DNA of 64,000 bases from Paragorgia papillata (lineage: Eukaryota > Cnidaria > Anthozoa > Scleralcyonacea > Coralliidae), in contig JAWNZC010000265.1 in NCBI GenBank assembly GCA_035771165.1, forward strand, positions 1,499,001 through 1,563,000, given 5' to 3'. Positions 1 through 12,781 of the stretch are shown piece after piece; positions within the stretch are counted from its first letter, which is position 1; each line of letters begins with the position of its first letter. Position numbers and translations under genes: made by a program. The notes under the pieces were generated by a model. That model was not told where the DNA came from. It worked only from the letters and a program-made list of their open reading frames with translations, and did no database searches.

Positions 1-36
1 TAAACATGCAATAGCAAAAAAATAGGTATATCATAT

Positions 37-101
37 ATTTATTTAGTTATTCATTAATTTATTTATTTATTCACTCATTCATCATTCATTCATTCATTCA
101 T

Positions 102-144
<43 letters not shown>

Positions 145-167
145 TATATTTATTTATTTATTTATTA
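37..167. repeat. TTTA/TTCA microsatellite
   Basis: A run of tandem TTTA and ATTC tetranucleotides. It is simple sequence with no coding content, lying upstream of the first gene. Confidence 0.9.
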
Positions 168-419
168 AAAAGTTGAGTAGTACATGTATATAAATAGAAT
201 AAATTAATTATTCTTTTGTGTCGCTACTGCAGAGTTTTACACACTGATAAACATGTGAAACCTTGAGTAGTAATGCAAGTTTTGAAGCCAGGTTGCAGCC
301 TTAAATTATGTACATGTACAGCATGCACACATTTTTCAAGTCAGCCTGAAAATGTTCTTCTATATTTAGTGTCTACTGGGAAATCAGGCTATTTAGGTTC
401 TTAAATTTATATTTTAAAG

Positions 420-607
420 GCCGGAAACTGCAAGATGGGTGTGGTGCCTTGCTCCTACACTGTACCCTCAGACCTGCTCTGAAGCCTCTTATCCAGTCAT
501 TGCAGAAACAGACTTGCACCAAGCTGCGAGTACTTGCATCTAAAAAAAAACAACCCAAAGAACTCAGTGAAAGAACGAAGCACTCAGAGCCAGTTTCTGT
601 GATGTGA
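420..607 (+). CDS. possible terminal exon of an upstream gene
   Basis: After a plausible acceptor (TTTTAAAG) at 419, one frame stays open for about 60 codons to a TGA at 605-607. The peptide is leucine- and lysine-rich (for example LIQSLQKQTCTKLRVLASKK), which looks more like protein than like translated intron. I do not recognise it. It could be the last exon of a gene that begins before the window, or a 5' exon of the KDZ-like gene that follows, although I see no good donor site within it. The reverse-strand frame across the same bases looks less protein-like. Confidence 0.25.
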
Positions 608-815
608 TGACTGGAAAAGAGACTTTACACGGCGGGTTTTTACAGTCTGTGGTCTTTACTAAAACCAAGGTCAGCTACATGTAGTTTCTCCGGGAACACA
701 TAATCGCACTAGACTGACTAGAGCAATGGCTCAAGAAGACCTTGGTTTTAAAGACAGTATGCAATTTATTGAAACCTCTCTCTCAACTCTCTTGGTGTTT
801 TATCTACATGTACAG

Positions 816-3800
816 GTCCACAATGCTGTCAGCCGGACAGTTGAAGCTCTTGAGAACTGGTTGCAGCTAAAGCCTTTTCAATTGCCACGTGCCCAAATTC
901 TCAATGGATACTTACACTTTGAAGCACTTTCAGATCATTCGTATTCCTTCCATTGTATATTATGTGGTTACTATCCTCCAATGTTGAACATGGATGTGGA
1001 CAAGAAGGGTGTGTTTGAGCTGTCAGGTTAGTTTTTTCTTGTGTCAGGTTTATATGAATTCTTATATATATGTTTTACTTGCACAGTAAAAATCAATAAA
1101 ATGTTCACTTATGTTTAAATGGTCTATAGTTAGTGAACTTGAATTGCCAAATGAAGATGAGGAACATCCAGAAGAAGTGGACTCGGAGGTATTTTGGAAC
1201 CAATGCAACCTTGGAGTTTTGCATCGTGGCATCTTAAGAGGTAATTTGTGGACTATCCAATCTATGGAATTAAAAAGCAACTATTCAAATGTTATATAGC
1301 AGTTGTCTTTGTACCTCCTTGTACCGTTGCACATGTGATACCATATTAGGTGCATGTTCAAGTACAACATGTTTCAAAGCTGGGAAGTTTGAACCATCCC
1401 TATTTTTGTTATGTTAAACCTTATCCCCAGTCTTTTATGCAGGTTTTTGGTTGTAAATGTAATAAATTTATCTATTACTTTTAGACCCTTACAGCCACAA
1501 AAATTTGGATGTATTACACTATGAACTGCTTTTAAAAATTTGACTAACAGTAACAGATTATGTTGAGGTTTCCTCTTTTTAATATATTCAAGCTTGACAT
1601 ATCATGCATGAAGTTAGCTAACACATTGATACTAAAATAGCTAATTTTTTGTTTTATCTGTTGACAATTTTAGGGTCTGAAGCAAATCCATTACAACTGC
1701 AGCCTAGTTACACGTTTTGGTCTCCTTATGTTGGACCTAAATGTAAGAAAGGGAACAAACTGGTCAATTCGGAGTATCAAAAGGCTAACCACACTGCCAA
1801 TATGACATCCAATGGTATTCTTGAAAATGATCTGTCAATTGAAAGACTTATGGATTTATTTTGCGAAAGCAAGGTAAAGTATGTACATTGTGTAATAAAG
1901 TATAGTGCTGCGTAGGTAGTGTTTTGGAGGACTCAGGGCTCAATAGAGGGTTCTGCTCGAAACGTCAGTAGTTCGTTCCAAAAAATCACGGCAGTTTACC
2001 AGCTGGCAGCGCTTTTTTAGATTACGTAATGTTTGACTAGAATGTAAATTTTAATTTGATTATTCGAGTGAAGGTATCCTTCAGTAACATTTATTAAGAA
2101 GTATTATAAAACGCAATTAATTGCGACCAGTTGTTGCTGCATTTTATTTAAAAACGTTTAAGCTTTCCTCGTACCCTCAGAAATAAGAAAACTGAGCCGA
2201 GCCGTCTATTGCGTTTTATATATACTTCTCTCTATTTGATTCGTTATATTTGATTAATATGTACTTGATAATTATCCGTGGTCTTTTCTTTCAAGCAATG
2301 CTCGCGTCCATTTTTTATATATAAAGTAACTCCCATGTAACAGGAACGTTTTGTATTTTATACATTGACAGGCCCCAATATTAAGAGAAATTGCAAGGAA
2401 CCTCAATCTAAGCGACAAAGGCTCAAAAGTGGACATTTTGAATAGATTAAAAGGTGCCCTGAACATAGAAGAAAAGTTTGTTAAGCTTTTTTCGAAAATG
2501 TGGGGAGGGTCAGGTTAGTATAAAAGCCATTTAGAAATTACGTAGTGTACCGAAATTGGTTGTTATGTATGTGTTTATTGTTGTTGTAATATGATGCAGT
2601 ACGTCATTACGTGTAATACGTAATTTATACAATAACCTAGATGCGTATTTTCATTGATTTTCACTGCACATACAGACACGTGGATCACGTCAGACGATTG
2701 TATTTTATCTACTTTTTCCTTTCGTGCATGGGCATGCAGAATTGTCCTATAAGAGTTATACAAATGTTTTGCATTTTATCATGTATGAAACAAAGAGATT
2801 TTGTTGTCTGTTCATTTTAATATATAGATGTACAGAAGACGTCTCAACGTGGTATAAGAACCAAAAAGTGTCGACTGGGTCACTTGTATGTTTAAGTTAC
2901 CACGTTGTGACCTCTGGCTGTGCATTTAAGCATATTAAACTGAACAGAGTGTGTGTATGCATCAGCTGAGTTTTGTAAATACTCTTAATTAGTTTGTCAC
3001 GGCCCTTTTCAATGGTTTAGGTGGATGGCTCGGGGTGACGTGCCCTCACGGTATTTGCTACGGATTAAAATGGCTTTTACGTCAAGAAGGTCCAAGAGAT
3101 CACGTTGATATGGTCAAGAATTTCGCCGCTGTACCAAACGTAATCGTTTCTGATATAGCTAATATGGTCGTGGCACATGGGAGAAACCGAGGATTTGATG
3201 TTTTTGGTGCATATGAAGGCCGTGTAGCTCCGGCTACACCCGAAAACATCAAAAAAGCTGAAGATGGCGATCTCCGTGCTGATTGGCCTTGGTTTCCGAA
3301 TGGTGTCCGTGGCCAAAGTGTTGAAGCAGTTCAACGAGAAGAAGACGAGCAGTTGCTATGTAATCCAGTAACTGGCTGTAGTGAACACTACAGTTTGTTT
3401 GATCCTTTTCACGAAAAGAATACAACAAACCCCGCTGATTCATTACGTCGTGTGGCTTGTGTTAAGCAGCTTGCTGGCAAAGCAAATCTTGAAACAGCAG
3501 AACAGTTGAACAACAGGAGAAACAGGGACAACTATTTTACCACATCGTTCACCGCCCACAATGCAATATTTGTCGAAAGACTTGTTGCACATTTTTCCAA
3601 CGAAAAATTAAACAAGAAAGTTTACAACAGTCACATCCGACAAGTATGTACTTAACGTATGGTAATTGTATTAAATGGATGTAATTCTAAAAACTGTTTG
3701 CGACCCAGTAGGTAGGTATAGGTAGGTATAGGTAGGTAGGTTGGTAGGTAGGTAGGTAGCTATAGGTAGGTAGGTAGGTAGGTAGGTAGGTAGGTAGGTA

Positions 3801-4934
3801 GGTAGGTCAAAGTAGCAATACCATTTTTATTGTTGACTATGTCAAATTATGCATTATATTTGCTTTTCATTTCATTTCTACGATCAAATCTAGTTTGGAA
3901 AAAAGCTAAAGTTCAACCTTTTTGGCCAAGTTGTTGTCGTGTCAACTCAAGTAGAAGACAACGAGGAACCTTCAGCAAAGATTCCGAGGTTTGAACACGG
4001 TGGAAGTAGTGTCAACGATTCATCGTCGTCGAGATTTTCTTCGACAAGAACCCCGACTTCTGCAACAGTTTTAGACATACATGTGCCCACTACAACGGCA
4101 TCGAATGCTGCTAGATCTGACGACCATGAGCGCGGCCTGGTTGCCGCTGTTAGATCGTCCATCCCACCATCTAGTGATATTACTTTGATTGATCAAGCGA
4201 GTATTTCCTTTAGTTCTGCTTCAACCAGTACTAGTGGATCTTCGACCGAAGTCATCCTCGATGGTAACCAGCTTACGTCACCAGTGCCCATGGTGGAAAA
4301 CAGCACACCAAAAGATGTAGTGTACGTGCATGTATCTAACACCTCCGTCCGCTGCTGGATTTTTCCTGTGGTTATTTCGCTAAACAAAATAGATAACCGA
4401 AGTCAAAGTGGGAACTTTCCGTGCACGATAATCTGCCTTGTTTTAGGGAAAGCTTTACTGTCCTTGTCCATACAACCTCCAGATGATGGTGTGATCTCTG
4501 ACCTGTGGTATGGTTTAGTTGTCAACTGCATACGTCTTGGTATCAAGGTGTACGATTCTTCTACTCAAGGTGCACGTAATCTGTTACCAAATGAAGCTTC
4601 GTCTACTTTAGAAAATGTCTCTCCAGTACAACTACAGCCACCCGTTTGTGTTCGACTGAGTGATTCAGATACCTCATCTCGACTTGGTTTTCAACTCCAA
4701 AAATTACGAGGACGAAATGCCACTGCATTATTTGTATATAACAGACGAACTGTATTGCTGTATGGTACCGAAGATAGTGATATCATGCTTATCGACAACC
4801 ACCAACATGGCGATAATATGGGATCTGTCATTGTTAAAGGAACATTCAGTTGTTTGCCTGAATTTCTAAACAGCATGCAAAGCACCCTGAACATGATCGA
4901 AACTTCTTATGGAGAGCTAATAATATTCTGTTAA
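816..4934 (+). CDS. HMGXB3-like, KDZ-transposase-derived protein with a C-terminal cysteine-peptidase-like region
   Basis: Exons join in frame at 816-1026, 1130-1240, 1674-1873, 2372-2513, 3021-3643 and 3894-4934, all with GT-AG introns, giving about 775 residues. The 5' end is uncertain: an in-frame ATG at 726 would extend exon 1, but 770-815 looks like a polypyrimidine tract and acceptor. Seen: a CxxCGYYP...MDVDKKGVF block in exon 1; a SAP-like helix pair (SDKGSKVDILNRL) in exon 4; in exon 5 a CPHG block, SDIANMV near 3150 and AEQLNN near 3500. These match the pattern of KDZ-type transposase domains, where DIA resembles the YDIACQ motif and the EQL glutamate would be third in the acidic triad, and of the related domain in vertebrate HMGXB3. 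The last exon has a low-complexity Ser/Thr linker, then PCTIICLVLGK (Cys at 4422) and IDNHQHG (His at 4800 or 4806), spaced like the Cys and His of C76/OTU-like peptidases. The family call is fairly firm; catalysis and the peptidase call are inference. Confidence 0.68.
3707..3807. repeat. GGTA minisatellite in the last intron of the KDZ-like gene
   Basis: Tandem GTAG/GGTA units with a few TATA interruptions fill about 100 bp of the 250-bp intron between exons 5 and 6. Simple sequence, likely polymorphic in length. Confidence 0.9.
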
Positions 4935-5108
4935 TGCTTTAAAGACTCGTTTTAATTCAAATTATGTTATAATAATTATAGAGAATGGATTTTGTCAAAA
5001 GCACTATAGTGCATTTTGGCTCAACGCTACAACTGAATGCATCCATGTGATATAAGACGGCGGTGTTTCTAGTGTATGCTTGATACCTGAGTTTATATAA
5101 CATTATTT

Positions 5109-5114
5109 AATAAA
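5109..5114 (+). promoter_or_regulatory. polyadenylation signal AATAAA of the KDZ-like gene
   Basis: A canonical AATAAA about 175 bp after the TAA at 4932-4934 is the first such hexamer downstream and probably sets the 3' end of the transcript. Confidence 0.6.
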
Positions 5115-5718
5115 GTTTCAGACGATATACAACAAAAGATGTGTGATATGGTAGTCTATTACTTCGTTATACATGGGAAACAACCATCGGTTGCGCTCAC
5201 CTTCATTTTGGTCTCTTCGTGCAGAAAGGGTATCAAGCGGTTGGTTTGTCTGAAAAGTAATAAGACTGTTGAGCCTTTGGTATAATTAAATATAGGATGC
5301 TCGGTTACCAAGGTAGGAATGTGATATAGACAGTTTTAGTTGTCGGTAATGATTTTTTTTTGGGTGGAATCCAAAAATAGACCCTTACACTTATTCCCTT
5401 GGCGGAAGACAAAAAATGCTTATAAACAATGAATTTAAAACAGATTTGCATGCTGTGTTGAAGGCGGAACTTTTAAATGATGATCAAACACGCGAGGAAG
5501 AGTGTTTCACACAATATCCAAACCTTGGGAAGTGGGTTGAATCTAGACCGGTCGTTTTAACGTCTTGTGCAAGTGGTCTATACTGTTCGAGACTACCACA
5601 AGAGTATAGATCCAAGTCGACCCCCACCAACGTTTCAAAGCAGCTATTGTTGCTAGTGCGACCAACAAACCCCTGCAGTGGACTTTTTTATATTCTACGT
5701 ATACCCAACTATAAAATG

Positions 5719-8700
5719 ATTCGCATTATCTTGATAAGATCAGGAATAAATTTCCTGCAAAGGGTTTGATTCCCTTTTAATGCATTGGTTATCATGAAGT
5801 ATACGTGATCATAAGTTATGTTATTAAATACCGAGAAGAGCATCTGGCTCAAAACCGACGTTCGAGGTATTTAACTTTCTTTAGACTTTTTTCCGAATTC
5901 CCAAAGGCATGCATGGGATTGAAAAAAAAAAGATTATTATATAATGGTTTGCATACTTGAGAAACAAAGCGTGCATGATAAAGCTTCGCATTTCTTCCTG
6001 TCCAAAAATGGTTGGAAAAGATGAGGCGACGACGAAAATTGGATAACAGAAGGCCATTGTTCGCAGGACGTTGCCGGACTTGGTTTAGAACCGTCGAACT
6101 TGCTCGAATCTTCATTAAATTACTGTGAACCTTCACTAAATCAGTTCATGATGACAGACAATAAATCAGAACAAAATATGATGTTAGACAATGTGAACTA
6201 AACTCTGTCATGTGCAGTGAATATGCTACCCCACATAGGCAGTATGGCCAAAAATCGCCCCATTTTACAAGTGAAAGAAATATTTAACCAATTCAGCTGA
6301 AATTTGGATATCATACTTGTCTCAGGGATTTATGATGATGGTAAAAAAATCAGAACAAAATATGATGTTAGACAATGTGAACTAAACTCTGTCGTGTGTA
6401 GTGAATTTGCTACTTCACATATAGGCAATATGGCCAAAAATCGCCCCATTTTATAAGTGAAAGAAATATTTAGCCAATTCAGCTGAAATTTGGATATCAT
6501 ACTTGTCTCAGGGATTTATGATGATGGTAAAAAAATCAGAACAAAATATGATGTTAGACAATGTGAACTAAACTCTGTCGTGTGTAGTGAATTTGCTACT
6601 TCACATATAGGCAATATGGCCAAAAATCGCCCCATTTTATAAGTGAAAGAAATATTTAGCCAATTCAGCTGAAATTTGGATATCATACTTGTCTCAGGGA
6701 TTTATGATGATGGTAAAAAAATCAGAACAAAATATGATGTTAGACAAGGTAAACTAAACTCTGTCATGTGCAGTGAATTTGCTACTTCACATATAGGCAA
6801 TATGGCCAAAAATCGCCCCATTTTACAAGTGAAAGAAATATTTAACCAATTCAGCTGAAATTTGGATATCATACTTGTCTCAGGGATTTATGATGATGGT
6901 AAAAAAATCAGAACAAAATATGATGTTAGACAATGTGAACTAAACTCTGTCGTGTGTAGTGAATTTGCTACTTCACATATAGGCAATATGGCCAAAAATC
7001 GCCCCATTTTATAAGTGAAAGAAATATTTAGCCAATTCAGCTGAAATTTGGATATCATACTTGTCTCAGGGATTTATGATGATGGTAAAAAAATCAGAAC
7101 AAAATATGATGTTAGACAATGTGAACTAAACTCTGTCGTGTGTAGTGAATTTGCTACTTCACATATAGGCAATATGGCCAAAAATCGCCCCATTTTATAA
7201 GTGAAAGAAATATTTAGCCAATTCAGCTGAAATTTGGATATCATACTTGTCTCAGGGATTTATGATGATGGTAAAAAAATCAGAACAAAATATGATGTTA
7301 GACAAGGTAAACTAAACTCTGTCATGTGCAGTGAATTTGCTACTTCACATATAGGCAATATGGCCAAAAATCGCCCCATTTTACAAGTGAAAGAAATATT
7401 TAACCAATTCAGCTGAAATTTGGATATCATACTTGTCGCAGGGATTTATGATGATGGTAAAAAAATCAGAACAAAATATGATGTTAGACAATGTGAACTA
7501 AACTCTGTCATGTGCAGTGAATATGCTACCCCACATAGGCAGTATGGCCAAAAATCGCCCCATTTTACAAGTGAAAGAAATATTTAACCAATTCAGCTGA
7601 AATTTGGATATCATACTTGTCTCAGGGATTTATGATGATGGCAAAAAAATCAGAACAAAATATGATGTTAGACAATGTGAACTAAACTCTGTCATGTGTA
7701 GTGAATATGCTACCCCACATAGGCAGTATGGCCAAAAATCGCCCCATTTTATAAGTTTAAGAAATATTTAACCAATTCAGCTGAAATTTGGATATCATAC
7801 TTGTCTCAGGGATTTATGATGATGGTAAAAAAATCAGAACAAAATATGATGTTACACAATGTGAACTAAACTCTGTCGTGTGTAGTGAATTTGCTACTTC
7901 ACATATAGGCAATATGGCCAAAAATCGCCCCATTTTATAAGTGAAAGAAATATTTAGCCAATTCAGCTGAAATTTGGATATCATACTTGCTTCAGGGATT
8001 TATGATGATGGTAAAAAAATCAGAACAAAATATGATGTTAGACAATGTGAACTAAACTCTGTCATGTGCAGTGAATATGCTACCCCACATAGGCAGTATG
8101 GCCAAAAATCGCCCCATTTTACAAGTGAAAGAAATATTTAACCAATTCAGCTGAAATTTGGATATCATACTTGTCTCAGGGATTTATGATGATGGCAAAA
8201 AAATCAGAACAAAATATGATGTTAGACAATGTGAACTAAACTCTGTCGTGTGTAGTGAATTTGCTACTTCACATATAGGCAATATGGACAAAAATCGCCC
8301 CATTTTATAAGTGAAAGAAATATTTAGCCAATTCAGCTGAAATTTGGATATCATACTTGCTTCAGGGATTTATGATGATGGTAAAAAAATCAGAACAAAA
8401 TATGATGTTAGACAATGTGAACTAAACTCTGTCATGTGCAGTGAATATGCTACCCCACATAGGCAGTATGGCCAAAAATCGCCCCATTTTACAAGTGAAA
8501 GAAATATTTAACCAATTCAGCTGAAATTTGGATATCATACTTGTCTCAGGGATTTATGATGATGGCAAAAAAATCAGAACAAAATATGATGTTAGACAAT
8601 GTGAACTAAACTCTGTCGTGTGTAGTGAATTTGCTACTTCACATATAGGCAATATGGACAAAAATCGCCCCATTTTATAAGTGAAAGAAATATTTAACCA

Positions 8701-11482
8701 ATTCAGCTGAAATTTGGATATCATACTTGTCTCAGGGATTTATGATGATGGTAAAAAAATCAGAACAAAATATGATGTTAGACAATGTGAACTAAACTCT
8801 GTCGTGTGCAGTGAATATGCTACTTCACATATAGGCAATATGGCCAAAAATCGCCCCATTTTATAAGTGAAAGAAATATTTAGCCAATTCAGCTGAAATT
8901 TGGATATCATACTTGTCTCAGGGATTTATGATGATGGTAAAAAAATCAGAACAAAATATGATGTTAGACAATGTGAACTAAACTCTGTCATGTGCAGTGA
9001 ATATGCTACCCCACATAGGCAGTATGGCCAAAAATCGCCCCATTTTACAAGTGAAAGAAATATTTAACCAATTCAGCTGAAATTTGGATATCATACTTGT
9101 CTCAGGGATTTATGATGATGGCAAAAAAATCAGAACAAAATATGATGTTAGACAATGTGAACTAAACTCTGTCGTGTGTAGTGAATTTGCTACTTCACAT
9201 ATAGGCAATATGGACAAAAATCGCCCCATTTTATAAGTGAAAGAAATATTTAGCCAATTCAGCTGAAATTTGGATATCATACTTGCTTCAGGGATTTATG
9301 ATGATGGTAAAAAAATCAGAACAAAATATGATGCATGTTAGACAATGTGAACTAAACTCTGTCATGTGCAGTGAATATGCTACCCCACATAGGCAGTATG
9401 GCCAAAAATCGCCCCATTTTACAAGTGAAAGAAATATTTAACCAATTCAGCTGAAATTTGGATATCATACTTGTCTCAGGGATTTATGATGATGGAAAAA
9501 AAATCAGAACAAAATATGATGTTAGACAATGTGAACTAAACTCTGTCGTGTGTAGTGAATTTGCTACTTCACATATAGGCAATATGGACAAAAATCGCCC
9601 CATTTTATAAGTGAAAGAAATATTTAACCAATTCAGCTGAAATTTGGATATCATACTTGTCTCAGGGATTTATGATGATGGTAAAAAAAATCAGAACAAA
9701 ATATGATGTTAGACAATGTGAACTAAACTCTGTCGTGTGCAGTGAATATGCTACTTCACATATAGGCAATATGGCCAAAAATCGCCCCATTTTATAAGTG
9801 AAAGAAATATTTAGCCAATTCAGCTGAAATTTGGATATCATACTTGTCTCAGGGATTTATGATGATGGTAAAAAAATCAGAACAAAATATGATGTTAGAC
9901 AATGTGAACTAAACTCTGTCATGTGCAGTGAATATGCTACCCCACATAGGCAGTATGGCCAAAAATCGCCCCATTTTACAAGTGAAAGAAATATTTAACC
10001 AATTCAGCTGAAATTTGGATATCATACTTGTCTCAGGGATTTATGATGATGGTAAAAAAATCAGAACAAAATATGATGTTAGACAAGGTAAACTAAACTC
10101 TGTCATGTGCAGTGAATTTGCTACTTCACATATAGGCAATATGGCCAAAAATCGCCCCATTTTATAAGTGAAAGAAATATTTAGCCAATTCAGCTGAAAT
10201 TTGGATATCATACTTGTCTCAGGGATTTATGATGATGGTAAAAAAATCAGAACAAAATATGATGTTACACAATGTGAACTAAACTCTGTCATGTGCAGTG
10301 AATATGCTACCCCACATAGGCAGTATGGCCAAAAATCGCCCCATTTTACAAGTGAAAGAAATATTTAACCAATTCAGCTGAAATTTGGATATCATACTTG
10401 TCTCAGGGATTTATGATGATGGTAAAAAAATCAGAACAAAATATGATGTTAGACAAGGTAAACTAAACTCTGTCATGTGCAGTGAATTTGCTACTTCACA
10501 TATAGGCAATATGGCCAAAAATCGCCCCATTTTATAAGTGAAAGAAATATTTAGCCAATTCAGCTGAAATTTGGATATCATACTTGTCTCAGGGATTTAT
10601 GATGATGGTAAAAAAATCAGAACAAAATATGATGTTAGACAATGTGAACTAAACTCTGTCATGTGCAGTGAATATGCTACCCCACATAGGCAGTATGGCC
10701 AAAAATCGCCCCATTTTACAAGTGAAAGAAATATTTAACCAATTCAGCTGAAATTTGGATATCATACTTGTCTCAGGGATTTATGATGATGGTAAAAAAA
10801 TCAGAACAAAATATGATGTTAGACAAGGTAAACTAAACTCTGTCATGTGCAGTGAATTTGCTACTTCACATATAGGCAATATGGCCAAAAATCGCCCCAT
10901 TTTACAAGTGAAAGAAATATTTAACCATGCCAATTCAGCTGAAATTTGGATATCATACTTGTCTCAGGGATTTATGATGATGGTAAAAAAGTCAGAATAA
11001 AAGATAATGTTAGACAATGTGAACTAAACTCTGTCATGTGTAGTGAATTTGCCACCCCACATATAGGCAATATGGCCAAAAATTGCCCCATTTTAAAAGT
11101 GAAAGAAATATTTAACCATGCCAATTCAGCTGAAATTTGGATATCATACTTGTCTCAAGGATTTATGATGATGGTAAAAAATTCAGAATAAAATATGATG
11201 TTAGACAATGTGAAGTAAGCTGTGTCATGTGTCGTGAATATGGACAAGAGAAAGAAAAACTTAATTGGCAACTTGACTGAAATTTTGATAGTTACTATTA
11301 TTGTAAGTTAAGAAAATTGAAAAATTGAAATAAAACTACAAAAAAACAACCTTAGAATATATCTCAAACACACAATGTTTTGAAGATTATGAATTATGTA
11401 AATGTTAAGAGACAACGCATTAAAAGGGAATTGAACCCTCTTCAGGAAAATTTATCCCTGATCTTACCAAGATAATGCGAAT
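5719..11482. mobile_element. 5.8-kb non-autonomous DNA transposon with satellite-filled interior
   Basis: About 65 bp at 5719-5786 (ATTCGCATTATCTTGATAAG...) recur as a reverse complement at 11416-11482 with only scattered differences; both copies contain GATCAGG and CCCTTTTAATGC. These are the terminal inverted repeats of one element. Between them lie about 350 bp of unique sequence, the 184/186-bp satellite array, and about 170 bp of AT-rich sequence. There is no transposase frame, so it must be mobilised in trans. No target duplication is obvious, and the superfamily is not assigned. Confidence 0.75.
6147..11230. repeat. 184/186-bp satellite array with dimeric higher-order structure
   Basis: About 27 head-to-tail copies of a unit containing GATATCATACTTGTCTCAGG and CAAAAATCGCCCCATTTTA. 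Two versions are seen. Type A (186 bp) has CTACTTCACATATAGGCAAT and usually TTATAAGTG; type B (184 bp) has CTACCCCACATAGGCAGT and TTACAAGTG. AA, AB and ABB orders occur early; from about 10.0 kb strict AB dimers repeat every 370 bp (for example ATCATACTTG at 10021, 10391 and 10761). The last two units are more diverged and carry an ATGC insertion, as expected at an array edge. Unit lengths near a multiple of three produce 60-81 aa open frames that are not genes. Confidence 0.95.
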
Positions 11483-11489
11483 AAATAAA

Positions 11490-12780
11490 TTATGTACTAT
11501 ATATGAAATACCAAAATGTAGATCATATCTGACAATCTTACCAGTCAGGTTAAGTATACACATTATGTTTTCTCAAGTCTCACTGCAGTTGAGAACTGTT
11601 TTGACAAAACGAACATCACAATTCTGTTCATATCTTGTTGCTGTTCAAATAATTGTCATCAGATCATAAAGAAAAACAACAAGGTACTTGTTCTTTCTAT
11701 AAAACTTAAATTATAGTCATAGATAAATCCATATCTATTGTTTTTCCACTCAATGAAATTTCTCTCATCTTCAATGCTGAAAGCACTGCCCACATGAATA
11801 ATAATTAATTATATATGGTTTAGACTGGGTTTCCAAATACACACGGACATCATGGCATAATTCAATACACACTACTGGCCTGAGTGTGATAATAAATATC
11901 TGTTAATATCTTGTGAGCTTACAGTCATTCATTTCACTGTAGTTTAAAATACTATACATCCATTCATGCTTAAGATTGTTGCACCAGCCATAAAAATATA
12001 GGAAGCCTTGTATAAGTAATACAGCAGTTATGTGCAATGCCATGCATAATCATCTGCAATACACAATCAAATGTAAACTGTGATCCACATGTAATCTGCA
12101 ATATTACCCAATAAAGTTAATTTACCAGATGTAAAACTATAATAATACATTCAACACTGGAATTCATTTAATACATGTGAGGAGCTAGTTCTGGTATTGC
12201 ATGTTTGCAGCTTTCATGAACCATATTATATTTGATGACCTCACAAAAATAAGCTTAAATTAAATACTAAATATATTTACTAAACTTGTACAAATCATGG
12301 TTTGCCATTTAGAATGCCTTTGTACTGTATAATAATTTCTTTAATTTCTATACTGTCTTTCTATTATAATTGTGCAGATATAACGATAAGAATAATCTGA
12401 GAGTTGTTATAAATACCCTTGAAAGTTGCTGCACAATTTCTTATATAATTCTCGATCAAGTGATCAACAAGACAACAAATTAAAAAACCTCTTCGGAGGC
12501 CGAGCCACAGAAGTCTTGTGCTGTACTAGTGCTGTACCAGAGTTTCAACTTGATGGGACAATAGATTTTCACAATCTTGACGCTGCAATTGGCCTTTCAT
12601 GGAATGGAAATATAACATATTAGTACACCATGTAGGCGATTTATGAACGTCGACGATCGGTTCTATTTGCTCGTCATTCTAGTCTATTTGCTCCTCAGTG
12701 CCCTGTATTTGCTCGTTACATATAAGGCAAGCTATTCCATATATGGTAAACGTACTAGATGTACATATGGAAATTAAATG
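11490..12780. other. unassigned AT-rich stretch
   Basis: I see no gene, hairpin element or tandem repeat here. A 65-codon frame at 12426-12623 (contains FGGRATEVLCC) is too short and unrecognised to call. At 12665-12715 the phrase CTATTTGCTCGT is repeated loosely three times. Confidence 0.4.
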
Positions 12781-12781
12781 A

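Noticed and set aside
5416..5769. 117-codon frame starting MLINNEF
   Set aside because: The last part lies in the transposon's inverted repeat and nothing in it is recognisable; a remnant of coding sequence cannot be excluded.
6676..11191. Open frames of 60-81 codons starting MDIILVSGIYDDG in the satellite array
   Set aside because: They are the same satellite unit read in one frame; units of 186 bp keep the frame and 184-bp units break it. No protein family features.
6147..11230. CRISPR-like array
   Set aside because: Units are contiguous with no unique spacers and far longer than CRISPR repeats; the context is eukaryotic.
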